Origin: Microbacterium sp. BLY
Lineage (GTDB): Bacteria > Actinomycetota > Actinomycetes > Actinomycetales > Microbacteriaceae
Length of the DNA stretch: 64,000 nucleotides
Direction: 5' to 3'
NCBI RefSeq assembly: GCF_017939615.1
Contig: NZ_JAGKSR010000001.1
Span: forward strand, 2,903,185 to 2,967,184
Both the position numbers and the translations under genes were made by a program. The notes beneath the pieces were generated by a model. It saw only the letters and a list, made by a program, of their open reading frames with translations, was not told the DNA's origin and searched no databases. Of this stretch, positions 1-10,577 are shown piece by piece. The stretch's first letter is position 1; every line of letters begins with the position of its first letter.

Positions 1-379
1 CCGCGGCGAGGTAGGCGTTCCAGCTCTCCGCGTCCCAGATCTCGGCATGGGCGCCGACTCCGGTCACGATGAGCTCCTTCTGAAGACCCGCGTACTGACG
101 CAGGTGAGCGGGGATGGTGATGCGGTTCTGGCTGTCGGGCATCTCCGCACTGGCACCGGAGAGGAACATGCGCATGAAGTCACGCGCCTGCTTGTTGGCG
201 AGCGGAGCCTGACGGATCCGCTCGTGCATCGCCTCGAACTCGGCCGTGCTGAAGACGTAGAGGCAGCGCTCCTGCCCCCGGGTGACGACGATGCCGCCGC
301 CCAGGTCCTCGCGGAACTTCGCAGGAAGGATGACCCGTCCCTTGTCGTCCAGCTTGGGTGAATGCGTGCCCAGCAGCAT
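1..379 (-). CDS. mraZ: transcriptional regulator MraZ (3' end outside window)
   Basis: MraZ is a nucleoid-associated repressor of the division and cell-wall (dcw) cluster that binds short direct repeats upstream of its own gene. The 126 codons present begin [15 protein letters not shown] and carry two SpoVT/AbrB-like halves, with the diagnostic DDKGRVILP near residue 11 and DSQNRITIP near residue 82. The family is about 143 residues long, so roughly the last 17 are beyond base 1. The ATG at 379 was chosen because the protein then starts at the family N-terminus. Its operator lies 41-67 bases upstream. The rest of the dcw cluster would be expected beyond base 1. Confidence 0.95.
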   Translation of the reverse strand, partial: MLLGTHSPKLDDKGRVILPAKFREDLGGGIVVTRGQERCLYVFSTAEFEAMHERIRQAPLANKQARDFMRMFLSGASAEMPDSQNRITIPAHLRQYAGLQKELIVTGVGAHAEIWDAESWNAYLAA

Positions 380-419
380 CGGCCATCACCCCCTCTCCGT
401 CCGGCCAACTCGAGGTGCG

Positions 420-446
420 CCCCACTTTACTCCACTTTCCTCCACA
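420..446 (-). promoter_or_regulatory. MraZ operator: three direct repeats
   Basis: Read on the minus strand there are three GTGG(A/G)G motifs (445-440, 435-430, 425-420), each exactly 10 bases apart and separated by AAA- or TAAA-rich spacers. This matches the known MraZ box architecture of short G-rich repeats on one DNA face and lies just upstream of mraZ, so autoregulation is expected. Confidence 0.8.
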
Positions 447-517
447 TTCCTACGACGAATCCACGCTATCCCCGAGAGAGGGCGGGGTCCACCCCCGAGA
501 GTCCGCGAGATTCCGGG

Positions 518-555
518 GTGGAGGACAGTGGAGGGTCAGTGGAGGGACGGTGGAG
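518..555 (+). promoter_or_regulatory. second GTGGAG repeat array, opposite orientation
   Basis: Four GTGGAG motifs begin at 518, 528, 539 and 550 on the plus strand (spacing 10, 11, 11). They have the same core as the MraZ operator but inverted orientation, and sit about 70 bases further upstream. They may be extra MraZ sites allowing looping or wider repression. No gene start lies immediately downstream on the plus strand, so the function is inference. Confidence 0.45.
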
Positions 556-576
556 GAGGCGCCCGATTCGCAGGCA

Positions 577-607
577 CGAAAAAGCCCGGATGCTCAGCAT
601 CCGGGCT
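577..607 (-). terminator. Rho-independent terminator of the DUF3040 gene
   Basis: A perfect 11-bp stem, AGCCCGGATGC / GCATCCGGGCT with a 3-base loop (583-607), is followed on the minus strand by TTTTTCG. It lies 28 bases past the DUF3040 stop and separates that gene from the mraZ promoter. Confidence 0.85.
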
Positions 608-634
608 CAGGGGTGGAAGAGAGAGGAGGGGCGG

Positions 635-1009
635 TCAGCGCCCGTCGTGGCGTCGGTCCCAGCGGTCGTTCATGCGATCCATGAACGACGACGAGTCCTT
701 CCGCTGGGGAGCGGTGCGCGAACGGGGTTCCGCCGGGCCGGTGCGCCGCACGGGAGTGACGGCCAGCATCACTCCGGCGAGCATGGCCGCGAAGCCGATG
801 ACCCCGACGACGATGCCCCACTGGTCGCCGAGGATGACGCCGAAGATCAGCCCGCCGATACCGGCCAGCAGAAGCAGAGCGCCGTAGACGAGGTTGCGAT
901 AGCTGAGCGTGCGATCGCCCGACGGCGCGCTCACGACGTCGGCGTCATTGTGCAGGAGATGGCGTTCCATCTCGTCGAGCAGACGTTGCTCCTGTTCGGA
1001 GAGTGGCAT
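635..1009 (-). CDS. DUF3040 domain-containing membrane protein
   Basis: A small membrane protein of 124 residues. The N-terminus PLSEQEQRLLDEME is the hallmark of the actinobacterial DUF3040 family, followed by two hydrophobic segments at about residues 41-60 and 63-85 and a basic tail. The ATG at 1009 was preferred to upstream in-frame starts because GAGGGGG precedes it by 6 bases and the family motif starts there. It sits next to mraZ as Rv2169c does in M. tuberculosis. The function is unknown; a role near division or the envelope is only suggested by position. Confidence 0.9.
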   Translation of the reverse strand: MPLSEQEQRLLDEMERHLLHNDADVVSAPSGDRTLSYRNLVYGALLLLAGIGGLIFGVILGDQWGIVVGVIGFAAMLAGVMLAVTPVRRTGPAEPRSRTAPQRKDSSSFMDRMNDRWDRRHDGR

Positions 1010-1105
1010 CTCGTCCCCCTCGGGTATCGTGCCCTCCAGTCTACGCGCGCACGGCGTCCGAGGCCAGCGGTTCGAGGCCCGCATCCTTTACGTATGCTGG
1101 GAGTC

Positions 1106-2197
1106 GTGCCGTCCCCCTCCCCCTCCGTCCCCGACGCCGTGGCCGCGCGACTGGACCTCTTCCTCACCCGCATGCGCGCGGAGTCAGCAGAGTACGGCGA
1201 GGACGCTGCGGCGTTCCTCGACGCAGCGGCGGACACCCTCACCGGCGGCAAGCGGCTGCGCGCCCGCTTCTGTCACGCCGGCTGGCGCGCCGTGGCCCGG
1301 TTCCGCGATCGTTCCGCTGCCGAGGACGAGGCACTCTGGGATGTCTGCGCCGCCCTGGAGATCTTCCAGTCCGCCGCACTCGTCCACGACGATCTGATCG
1401 ACAACTCCGACACCCGGCGTGGGCGCCCCGCTGCCCATCGGGCACTCGAGGCCTCGCACCGCGCCGCCGGATGGTGGGGCGATGCCGCGGCGTTCGGCAG
1501 GGCGGGATCCGTGCTGCTCGGCGACCTGCTCGTCGCGTGGAGCGACGACCTCCTGGAATCCGCCCTCGACGGTCATCCGCAGGCACGCTCGGTGCGCGCG
1601 GAGTATGCCCGCATGCGTCGTGACGTCACGACCGGGCAGTTCCTCGACATCGCCGAGGAATCCGCGTGGAGCGTCAGCGACGATCGCCGGCACGCCGACC
1701 GGGCGCTCCGCGTCGCGTCGTTGAAGTCGGCGCGATACAGCATCGAGCAGCCGCTCATCCTCGGGGCGGCACTCGCCGGCGCCGACTCGGAGCAGATCCA
1801 GGCGCTGCGGCGGTTCGGCCACCCCCTGGGGCTCGCCTTCCAGCTGCGTGACGACGTGCTCGGCGTGTTCGGCGACGCCGCCGTCACCGGGAAGCCCGCG
1901 GGAGACGACCTGCGCGAAGGTAAGCGCACGGTCCTCATCGCGCTCACGCGCGAGGCGCTGGACGGGTCGGCACGCCGCGTGCTCGATGAGATGCTCGGCG
2001 ACCCGGAGCTCACGCCCGCCCAGGTCTCGTTCCTGCAGGAGACGATCGCCGACACCGGTGCGCTCGAGCGTGTCGAGTCGATGATCGCAGCGTACGCGGG
2101 CGAGGCCGACCGTGCGCTCTCCGGCGCGCGCCTGGAGAACGCCGCCGTCGGCGAGCTCCGGGAACTCGGCCGGGCCGCGACCGTGCGCTCGTCCTGA
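1106..2197 (+). CDS. polyprenyl (geranylgeranyl-type) diphosphate synthase
   Basis: A trans-isoprenyl diphosphate synthase that condenses isopentenyl diphosphate with allylic diphosphates, supplying carriers, quinones or carotenoids. The 363 residues contain GGKR (about 48-51), the first aspartate-rich motif DDLID (about 95-99) and the second, QLRDDVLG (near residue 250). The second motif is DDVLG rather than the usual DDxxD, so its fifth residue is not acidic. A GTG start at 1106 is chosen because TATGCT lies 7 bases before it (leaderless promoter); ATG 1094 is the alternative and lies inside that -10 box. It is the positional counterpart of Rv2173 (idsA2). Chain length cannot be told from sequence alone. 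Confidence 0.88.
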   Translation: MPSPSPSVPDAVAARLDLFLTRMRAESAEYGEDAAAFLDAAADTLTGGKRLRARFCHAGWRAVARFRDRSAAEDEALWDVCAALEIFQSAALVHDDLIDNSDTRRGRPAAHRALEASHRAAGWWGDAAAFGRAGSVLLGDLLVAWSDDLLESALDGHPQARSVRAEYARMRRDVTTGQFLDIAEESAWSVSDDRRHADRALRVASLKSARYSIEQPLILGAALAGADSEQIQALRRFGHPLGLAFQLRDDVLGVFGDAAVTGKPAGDDLREGKRTVLIALTREALDGSARRVLDEMLGDPELTPAQVSFLQETIADTGALERVESMIAAYAGEADRALSGARLENAAVGELRELGRAATVRSS

Positions 2198-2212
2198 GCG
2201 CTCCGCCCCGTC

Positions 2213-2572
2213 TCAGGCGAGAGTGCGCGCGAGGCGGCGGACCTCGCTCTTGTGCCCCGCCAGCAGCGAGGCGATCGGCGAGCGTCCGAGCGACTCGTCC
2301 TCGGCCAGCAGCCAGTCGATGAGCTCGTCGTCCGAGAAGCCGGCGTCCTGCAGCACGATGATCGTGCCGCGCAAGGAGCTCAGCGGCTGGCCGTCCACGA
2401 TGAACACGGACGGGACCGCGAACACGCCACTGCGCTTGGAGCCGACGAGGTAGTGCTCGTCGATCAGACGACGCACCCGGCCGAGCGGCTCGCCGAGGAC
2501 CTCGACGAGGTCGGGCATGGTCAGCCAGTCGGTGGCGGCGGCATCGGGGGTTGCAGCGACGTTCTCAGACAC
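2213..2572 (-). CDS. Rv2175c-family DNA-binding protein
   Basis: A small winged-helix-like DNA-binding protein of about 119 residues (core: WLTMPDLVEVLGEPLGRVRRLIDEHYL, then FIVDGQPLSSLRGTIIVLQDAGFSDDELIDWLL). The pattern and length match M. tuberculosis Rv2175c, a substrate of the neighbouring kinase PknL. Here too a Ser/Thr kinase lies just downstream on the opposite strand. GTG 2572 is taken as the start; GTG 2581 is also possible. Its stop is only 15 bases from the stop of the convergent prenyl synthase. Confidence 0.85.
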   Translation of the reverse strand: MSENVAATPDAAATDWLTMPDLVEVLGEPLGRVRRLIDEHYLVGSKRSGVFAVPSVFIVDGQPLSSLRGTIIVLQDAGFSDDELIDWLLAEDESLGRSPIASLLAGHKSEVRRLARTLA

Positions 2573-2676
2573 GTTCCTCACTATCTCATCTCCGCCTCCT
2601 GGGCGCATATTCGCCCCAGCGGTCACTCCTGTCACACACGTCACTTCTGTTGACATCTCTATACATCCGTGTCAGC

Positions 2677-3840
2677 GTGAAGTGCTCGAAAAGGGGGCCC
2701 GACGTGATCTTCCACACAGCCGTGGCCGGCGCACTCGCCGCCACCTTGACGGCGGCACCCGCCGCCGCACCCGCACCGCCCGTCGCACCGTACGAACGTC
2801 ATCGCAGCACCCCCGTGCGCGTCGTCCCGACGCAGGCGGTCCCGCCAACCCACGTCGTCCGGCCGGGTGACACCGTCGCCGGGATCGCGGGTCGGTACGG
2901 CCTCCGCACCACCGACGTCCTGAGCTGGAACGGGCTCTCCTGGCGATCGGTCATCTACCCGGGACAGACGCTGACCCTGCGCGCAGCGGCTCCGGCACCC
3001 GCGGCGACACCGGCGGCCGCACCGGCTCCCGCGGCGACCACGACACACCTCGTGGCCGCCGGTGACACCGTCTTCGCGATCGCCGCGAAGTACGGCACCT
3101 CGGTGAGCGCGATCCTCGCCGCCAACGGGCTCGCCGGCTCCGCCATCATCTACCCCGGCCAGAAACTCGTCGTCTCCGGCGCTCCGGCATCCGCACCGGC
3201 CGCGGCACCCGCCGCCCCCGCGACACCCCCGCCGGCGACCGCCGCGACGCATACGGTGTCCGCCGGAGAGACGTTGTTCGGCATCGCCCAGCGCTATGGC
3301 ACGTCGACGCAGTCGCTCTTCGCCTGGAACGGTCTCAGCGCGTCCTCGATCATCTACCCCGGCCAGCGGCTGACGGTGCAGAGCCCTCCCGCGCCGAAGC
3401 CCGCCGCCGCTCCCACCGGGCAGCGGTCAGCGAGCCTGACCGCCGAGCAGGCGGCCAACGCGGCGCTCATCATCCGCGTCGGCCGCGAGCTCGGTGTCTC
3501 CGACCGCGCGATCGCCACCGCACTCGCGACGGGCATGGTGGAGTCCGGGCTCCGGAACCTCGACTGGGGCGACCGCGACTCGCTGGGGCTGTTCCAACAG
3601 CGTCCGAGCACCGGCTGGGGAACCCCCGCACAGATCATGGACGCGGAGCGGAGCACCCGGGTGTTCTACGGCGGCGCCGGCGACCCGAACGGGCACGTCA
3701 CCCGCGGTCTGCTCGACATTCCGGACTGGGAGTCGCTGTCGTTCACCGACGCCGCGCAGGCCGTGCAGATCTCCGCCTATCCCGAGCGCTACGGGCAGTG
3801 GGAGGCGCAGGCGTACGCATGGCTCGCCCAGTACGGGTGA
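2677..3840 (+). CDS. secreted LysM peptidoglycan-binding protein with lysozyme-like C-terminal domain
   Basis: An exported cell-wall protein of about 387 residues. An Ala-rich signal segment is followed by three LysM repeats (about 59-103, 124-167, 192-235; each ends IYPGQ) joined by Ala/Pro linkers. The C-terminal domain (about 250-387) has GMVESGLRNLDWGDRDSLGLFQQRP, which resembles transglycosylase folds; the Glu near residue 289 is the candidate catalytic acid. Starting at GTG 2677 gives the signal peptide a basic n-region (KCSKRG). GTG 2704, preceded by AAAAGGGGG, is the alternative start. The protein is likely a peptidoglycan hydrolase or remodelling factor that could act with the adjacent PASTA kinase. 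Confidence 0.85.
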   Translation: MKCSKRGPDVIFHTAVAGALAATLTAAPAAAPAPPVAPYERHRSTPVRVVPTQAVPPTHVVRPGDTVAGIAGRYGLRTTDVLSWNGLSWRSVIYPGQTLTLRAAAPAPAATPAAAPAPAATTTHLVAAGDTVFAIAAKYGTSVSAILAANGLAGSAIIYPGQKLVVSGAPASAPAAAPAAPATPPPATAATHTVSAGETLFGIAQRYGTSTQSLFAWNGLSASSIIYPGQRLTVQSPPAPKPAAAPTGQRSASLTAEQAANAALIIRVGRELGVSDRAIATALATGMVESGLRNLDWGDRDSLGLFQQRPSTGWGTPAQIMDAERSTRVFYGGAGDPNGHVTRGLLDIPDWESLSFTDAAQAVQISAYPERYGQWEAQAYAWLAQYG

Positions 3841-3916
3841 CGCCTCCCGAAATCCGGATGCCCGGAGGGGTGAGGCGTTCCCGGGGCTTTCAGCCAATCG
3901 TCCATAGACTTCTGTC

Positions 3917-5872
<1,956 letters not shown>

Positions 5873-5885
5873 TCCCCGGGGACGA

Positions 5886-5918
5886 CGAAGGGGCCGGAAC
5901 ATCGTTCCGGCCCCTTCG
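5886..5918. terminator. bidirectional hairpin terminator
   Basis: GAAGGGGCCGGAAC / GTTCCGGCCCCTTC form a long perfect stem with a 3-base loop between the convergent kinase and DAHP synthase genes. The poly-T tails are short, as is common in actinobacteria. Confidence 0.75.
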
Positions 5919-5933
5919 CGCAACCGCTCCGGG

Positions 5934-7274
5934 TCAGCGCTTCTCGAGCTCCTCGGCCACGAGGAACGCCAGCTCCAGGGACTGCATGTGGTTCAGACGC
6001 GGGTCGCACAGGCTCTCGTAGCGCGTCGCGAGCGCCGCTTCGTCGATCTGCTCGGATCCGCCGAGGCATTCGGTGACGTCGTCACCGGTCAGCTCGACGT
6101 GGATGCCGCCGGGGAAGGTACCCACCGCACGGTGCGCCTCGAAGAACCCGCGCACCTCGTCGACGACGTCGTCGAAGCGCCGCGTCTTGTAGCCGGTGGG
6201 CGTGGTGATGCCGTTGCCGTGCATGGGGTCGGTCACCCACAGCGGCTGGGCGCCGGACTCCCGGACCGCCTCCAGCAGCGGAGGCAGCGCGTCGCGGATG
6301 CGGCCCGATCCCATCCGGGTGATGAAGGTGAGCCGGCCAGGCTCGCGCTCCGGGTCGAGCTTGTCGATGAGCGCCAGCGCCGTCTCCGGCGTCGTGGTCG
6401 GACCCAGCTTCACGCCGATCGGGTTGCGGATCTTCGAGAAGTAGTCGACGTGCGCGCCGTCGAGCTCACGCGTGCGCTCCCCGATCCACAGGAAGTGGGC
6501 CGAGGTGTTGTACGGGGTGTCCGTACGGGAGTCGATGCGCGTCATCGGGCGCTCGTAGTCCATGAGCAGACCCTCGTGACCGGTGAAGAACTCGACGCGC
6601 TTCAGCTCGTCGAAGTCGGCGCCGGCGGCCTCCATGAACTTGATCGCACGATCGATCTCCGCGGCCATGCGCTCGTACCGCTGGTTGGCGGGGTTCTGTG
6701 CGAAGCCCTTGTTCCAGGAGTGCACCTCGCGGAGATCCGCGAATCCTCCCTGGGTGAACGCGCGGATGAGGTTCAGCGTCGACGCCGCGGTGTGGTACCC
6801 CTGCAGCAGGCGCCCCGGGTCGGCCTGGCGGGAACCCTCGGTGAAGTCGTAGCCGTTGACGATGTCGCCGCGGTAGGCCGGCAGCGTGACCTCTCCGCGC
6901 GTCTCGGTGTCGCTGGAGCGCGGCTTGGCGAACTGCCCGGCCATGCGGCCCATCTTGACGACCGGCATGGAGGCACCGTACGTGAGGACGACGGCCATCT
7001 GCAGCACGGTCTTGATGCGGTTGCGGATCTGGTCCGCAGTCGCCCCGGCGAAGGTCTCGGCGCAGTCGCCGCCCTGCAGCAGGAAGGCCTGCCCGGAGGC
7101 GGCCCGGGCAAGACGGTCGCGGAGGTTGTCGACCTCACCGGCGAAGACCAGCGGCGGCAGGCTCGAGATCTGCCGGGAGACGTCGGCGACGCGGTCCGCG
7201 TCCGGCCACTGCGGCTGCTGCTTGATGGGAAGCGAGCGCCAGGCATCAAGGGCTTCGATGTGGTGCGGGAGCAT
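5934..7274 (-). CDS. aroG: class II 3-deoxy-7-phosphoheptulonate (DAHP) synthase
   Basis: Joins phosphoenolpyruvate and erythrose-4-phosphate in the first step of the shikimate pathway. The 446 residues are full length for the plant-like class II family, with FLLQGGDCAETF, MGRMAGQFAKPRSSDTE, FFTGHEGLLMDYE, LWIGERTR and WVTDPMHGNG. The ATG at 7274 has TAGGCT 6 bases upstream, a leaderless promoter. It is the counterpart of Rv2178c. In actinobacteria this enzyme is often allosterically controlled with chorismate mutase; no mutase is seen in the window, though tyrA is present at 50 kb. Confidence 0.96.
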   Translation of the reverse strand: MLPHHIEALDAWRSLPIKQQPQWPDADRVADVSRQISSLPPLVFAGEVDNLRDRLARAASGQAFLLQGGDCAETFAGATADQIRNRIKTVLQMAVVLTYGASMPVVKMGRMAGQFAKPRSSDTETRGEVTLPAYRGDIVNGYDFTEGSRQADPGRLLQGYHTAASTLNLIRAFTQGGFADLREVHSWNKGFAQNPANQRYERMAAEIDRAIKFMEAAGADFDELKRVEFFTGHEGLLMDYERPMTRIDSRTDTPYNTSAHFLWIGERTRELDGAHVDYFSKIRNPIGVKLGPTTTPETALALIDKLDPEREPGRLTFITRMGSGRIRDALPPLLEAVRESGAQPLWVTDPMHGNGITTPTGYKTRRFDDVVDEVRGFFEAHRAVGTFPGGIHVELTGDDVTECLGGSEQIDEAALATRYESLCDPRLNHMQSLELAFLVAEELEKR

Positions 7275-7321
7275 GCGTCCAGCCTAGTGGTCGGCGACAC
7301 CCCCGAGATGCCCGGAGAAGC

Positions 7322-8011
7322 CTATGTGACGCGGGCCGGGAGACGGTCTTTGACCGTCGACGCGTAGACGTCCTCGTACTCCTGCTGACCGAGCCGCTGG
7401 AGCGCCACCATGATCTCGTCGGTGACGGAACGGAGGATGTAGCGGTCGTTCTCCATGCCCGCGTACCGGGAGAAGTCGAGGGGCTCGCCGATGACGATCC
7501 CGACCCGCATGACCCGCGGGATCCGACGCCCGATGGGCATGGCCGTGTCGGTGTCGACCATGATGACGGGGACCACGGGGACCTTCGCCTCGAGCGCCAT
7601 GCGGGCGATCCCGGTGCGGCCGCGATAGAGCTTTCCGTCCGGGCTGCGTGTGCCCTCGGGGTAGATGCCCAGCAGGTCGCCGCCTCCGAGGACCTGCAGG
7701 CCGGTGTTGAGGGACGCCTCGGACGCCTTGCCACCGGAGCGGTCGATCGGGATCTGCCCGGTGGCCTTCATGAACACCCGGGTGAACCAGCCCTTCAGGC
7801 CCCGCCCCGTGAAGTAGTCGCTCTTGGCGAGGAAGGACATCGGGCGGTCGATCACGAGCGGCAGGAAGATGGAGTCCGCGAACGAGAGATGGTTGCTGGC
7901 GAGGATCGCCGCCCCGGTCGCGGGCACGTTCTTGCGGCCCACGATCCAGGGGCGGAAGACCGCCTTGACCACGGGGCCGATCACGACGTACTTCATCAGC
8001 CAGTAGAACAT
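7322..8011 (-). CDS. 1-acyl-sn-glycerol-3-phosphate acyltransferase (PlsC family)
   Basis: Transfers an acyl chain to lysophosphatidic acid or a related acceptor in phospholipid synthesis at the membrane. The 229 residues carry the catalytic NHLSFAD (NHX4D, about 40-46) and YPEGTRS (about 118-123). A hydrophobic N-terminus is likely membrane-associated. ATG 8011 is preceded by TAGACT 9 bases away. The gene diverges from the acyl-CoA ligase, which would provide the activated acyl chains. It is the counterpart of Rv2182c. Confidence 0.92.
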   Translation of the reverse strand: MFYWLMKYVVIGPVVKAVFRPWIVGRKNVPATGAAILASNHLSFADSIFLPLVIDRPMSFLAKSDYFTGRGLKGWFTRVFMKATGQIPIDRSGGKASEASLNTGLQVLGGGDLLGIYPEGTRSPDGKLYRGRTGIARMALEAKVPVVPVIMVDTDTAMPIGRRIPRVMRVGIVIGEPLDFSRYAGMENDRYILRSVTDEIMVALQRLGQQEYEDVYASTVKDRLPARVT

Positions 8012-8162
8012 CGAGGTGAAGTCTAGCGCCGTGCCGCGGATCGCCCGCGTGTTCGCGGGAACGACACCCGGAAAGCGACTCAGTTTCACCCTGACCGCGA
8101 CCGGGTGCCATGCCCTAGACTCGGAGGAACGCACGTGCCCGACCGGTACCGAAGGAGCTGCC

Positions 8163-9995
8163 GTGGTCCAGTTTGAAGTCCCCGCGATCGTCCCCGCCGA
8201 TCCCGACGCGAACGTCGCCGACCTGCTTGCGAAGCGCGCCGAGGCGACTCCCGACCGGGCGTTGTTCTCCGTCCCGCAGGGCGACGGATGGCGCGACATC
8301 TCCGCCGCCGACTTCGAGACCGCGGTGATCGCGCTCGCGAAGGGATTCGCGGCCGCCGGCATCCAGCCCGGAGAGAAGGTTGGCTTCCTCGCCCGCACCA
8401 CCTACGAGTGGAGCCTGATCGACTTCGCGCTGTTCTACGCCGGCGTCGTGATGGTGCCGATCTACGAGACCAGCTCCCCGTCGCAGATCCAGTGGATCCT
8501 CGAGGACTCGGGCGCGATCGCCCTCATCGTCGAATCGCCCGAGCACTTCGCCCGCGTCGACGAGGTCCGTGGTGATCTTCCGCTCCTCCGCGAGGTCTGG
8601 CAGCTGCACCTGGGCGCGATCGACACGCTCACCGCACAGGGGGCCTCCGTCTCCGACGACGAGATCCGCCGCCGCCGGAGCCTCGCCGTGGGATCCGACA
8701 TCGCGACCCTCATCTACACCTCAGGGTCGACCGGTCGCCCCAAGGGCTGCGTGCTCACGCACAGCAACTTCGTCGAGCTGTCCCGCAACTCCGCCAAGGC
8801 CCTCGACGAGGTCGTGCAGACACCCGGCTCGTCCACCCTGCTCTTCATCACCACGGCGCACGTCTTCGCCCGTTTCATCTCGATCCTCAACGTGCACGCG
8901 GGCGTCCGCACCGGGCACCAGCCGGACACCCGTCAGCTGCTGCCCGCGCTCGGGTCGTTCAAGCCGACCTTCCTCCTGGCCGTCCCCCGCGTGTTCGAGA
9001 AGGTGTACAACTCCGCCGAGCAGAAGGCCGAGGCGGGCGGCAAGGGCAAGATCTTCCGGGCGGCCGCCGACGTGGCGATCGAGCACTCCCGGCTCCTCGA
9101 GGAGGGGAAGAAGATCCCGTTCGGGATGAAGCTCAAGTTCGCGCTGTTCAACAAGCTCGTGTACTCCAAGCTGCGCGAGGCGATGGGCGGGAACGTCGTC
9201 TACGCCGTCTCCGGATCCGCGCCCCTCGGCGCCCGCCTCGGCCACTTCTTCCACAGCCTCGGCGTCGTGATCCTCGAGGGCTACGGCCTCACCGAGACGA
9301 CGGCGCCCGCCACCGTCAACCTCGCGACCAAGTCGAAGATCGGCACCGTCGGTCCCGCCCTTCCCGGCGTCGGCCTGCGTCTCGCCGACGACGGCGAGAT
9401 CGAGGTCCGCGGGATCAACGTCTTCAAGGAGTACTGGAACAACCCGGAGGCCACCGCCGAGGCGTTCAGCGATGGCGGCTGGTTCCACACCGGCGACATC
9501 GGCAGCTTCGATGCCGACGGCTTCCTCACCATCACCGGCCGGAAGAAGGAGATCATCGTCACGGCGGGCGGGAAGAACGTCGCGCCCGCCGCGCTCGAGG
9601 ACCCGATCCGCGCGAACCCGATCGTGGGGCAGGTGGTCGTCGTCGGCGACCAGCGTCCGTTCATCTCGGCGCTGGTCACGCTCGACACCGAGATGCTGCC
9701 GACCTGGCTCGCCAACAACGGCCTCGACGAGAAGATGTCGCTGGCGGAGGCGTCGACGAACCCCCAGGTCCGCGCCGAGGTCCAGCGCGCGGTCGACGCC
9801 GCGAACCAGCGGGTCTCGCGGGCGGAGTCGATCCGCAAGTTCACGATCCTCGACACGGAGTGGACGGAGGCGTCCGGCCATCTCACTCCGAAGCTGTCCA
9901 TCAAGCGGAACATCATCATGAACGACTTCGCCGACGAGATCGCGGCGATCTACGACGAGCCCGTGGCGACGACCAACGTCCCGATCGGCGGCTGA
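8163..9995 (+). CDS. long-chain fatty acid-CoA/AMP ligase (FadD15-like)
   Basis: An AMP-forming acyl-CoA synthetase of 610 residues that activates fatty acids through acyl-adenylates. It has the P-loop-like TLIYTSGSTGRPKGC (about 182-196), GYGLTETTAP, the hinge DGWFHTGDIG-type region (here DGGWFHTGDIG) and ITGRKKEIIVTAGGKNVAP, typical of the bacterial FadD15 clade. GTG 8163 has AAGGAG 6 bases upstream, so unlike many neighbours it has a leader; a possible -10 TAGACT lies about 40 bases before. It is the counterpart of Rv2187. Confidence 0.93.
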   Translation: MVQFEVPAIVPADPDANVADLLAKRAEATPDRALFSVPQGDGWRDISAADFETAVIALAKGFAAAGIQPGEKVGFLARTTYEWSLIDFALFYAGVVMVPIYETSSPSQIQWILEDSGAIALIVESPEHFARVDEVRGDLPLLREVWQLHLGAIDTLTAQGASVSDDEIRRRRSLAVGSDIATLIYTSGSTGRPKGCVLTHSNFVELSRNSAKALDEVVQTPGSSTLLFITTAHVFARFISILNVHAGVRTGHQPDTRQLLPALGSFKPTFLLAVPRVFEKVYNSAEQKAEAGGKGKIFRAAADVAIEHSRLLEEGKKIPFGMKLKFALFNKLVYSKLREAMGGNVVYAVSGSAPLGARLGHFFHSLGVVILEGYGLTETTAPATVNLATKSKIGTVGPALPGVGLRLADDGEIEVRGINVFKEYWNNPEATAEAFSDGGWFHTGDIGSFDADGFLTITGRKKEIIVTAGGKNVAPAALEDPIRANPIVGQVVVVGDQRPFISALVTLDTEMLPTWLANNGLDEKMSLAEASTNPQVRAEVQRAVDAANQRVSRAESIRKFTILDTEWTEASGHLTPKLSIKRNIIMNDFADEIAAIYDEPVATTNVPIGG

Positions 9996-10000
9996 CCGTT

Positions 10001-10084
10001 CGCCGACCCACCCCCTTCTGATCGAACCGGCCCCTTGCGCTCGTGCGTAAGGGGCCGGATCGTACGGAAGGGGGTGGGTCGGCG
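10001..10084. terminator. nested double inverted repeat between convergent genes
   Basis: An inner stem CCGGCCCCTT (10027-10036) / AAGGGGCCGG (10049-10058) lies inside an outer perfect 18-bp stem (10001-10018 with 10067-10084). The ends reach to within 5 bases of the fadD stop and 1 base of the def stop. It probably works as a two-way terminator. The outer 18-bp arms are unusual for that job. Confidence 0.7.
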
Positions 10085-10085
10085 G

Positions 10086-10577
10086 CTAGAACCAGGAGCT
10101 CTCGCGGACCTCGCGCATCGCGATCTTCCGGGTCTCGGGGTCGAGTCGCGACAGGAAGAGCTTGCCGTCGAGGTGGTCGGTCTCATGCTGGAGCGCCTGC
10201 GCCAGCAGCCCCTCCCCCTCGAGCACGACAGGGCGACCGTCGAGGTCGATGCCCTCCACCCGCGCCCACGGGTACCGCTGGGCGTCATGCCACAGGCCGG
10301 GTACCGAGAGGCACCCCTCGCCCGTGGGCTGCGGCTCGCCACGCACCTCGGTGAGCACCGGATTCAGCACATAGCCGATCTCCCCGTCCACGTTGTAGCT
10401 GAAGGCACGGAGGGCGACGCCGATCTGCGGGGCCGCCACCCCCGCCCGCCCCGGCAGCTCGACGGTCTCCAGGAGATCGGTCACGAGCGCGCGCACGCCG
10501 TCGTCGATCTCCTCGATGGGAGCACACACCGTGCGCAGCACCGGGTCGCCGAAGATGCGGATCTCGCGAACCGTCAT
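10086..10577 (-). CDS. def: peptide deformylase
   Basis: A metalloenzyme that removes the N-formyl group from nascent proteins. The 163 residues show all three motifs: GVAAPQIG (motif 1, usually GxGLAAxQ), EGCLSVPG (motif 2, metal Cys) and QHETDHLDG (motif 3, HExxH type). The ATG overlaps the TGA of the upstream MinD-like gene by one base, so the two are translationally coupled. The downstream border is the nested hairpin. Confidence 0.95.
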   Translation of the reverse strand: MTVREIRIFGDPVLRTVCAPIEEIDDGVRALVTDLLETVELPGRAGVAAPQIGVALRAFSYNVDGEIGYVLNPVLTEVRGEPQPTGEGCLSVPGLWHDAQRYPWARVEGIDLDGRPVVLEGEGLLAQALQHETDHLDGKLFLSRLDPETRKIAMREVRESSWF

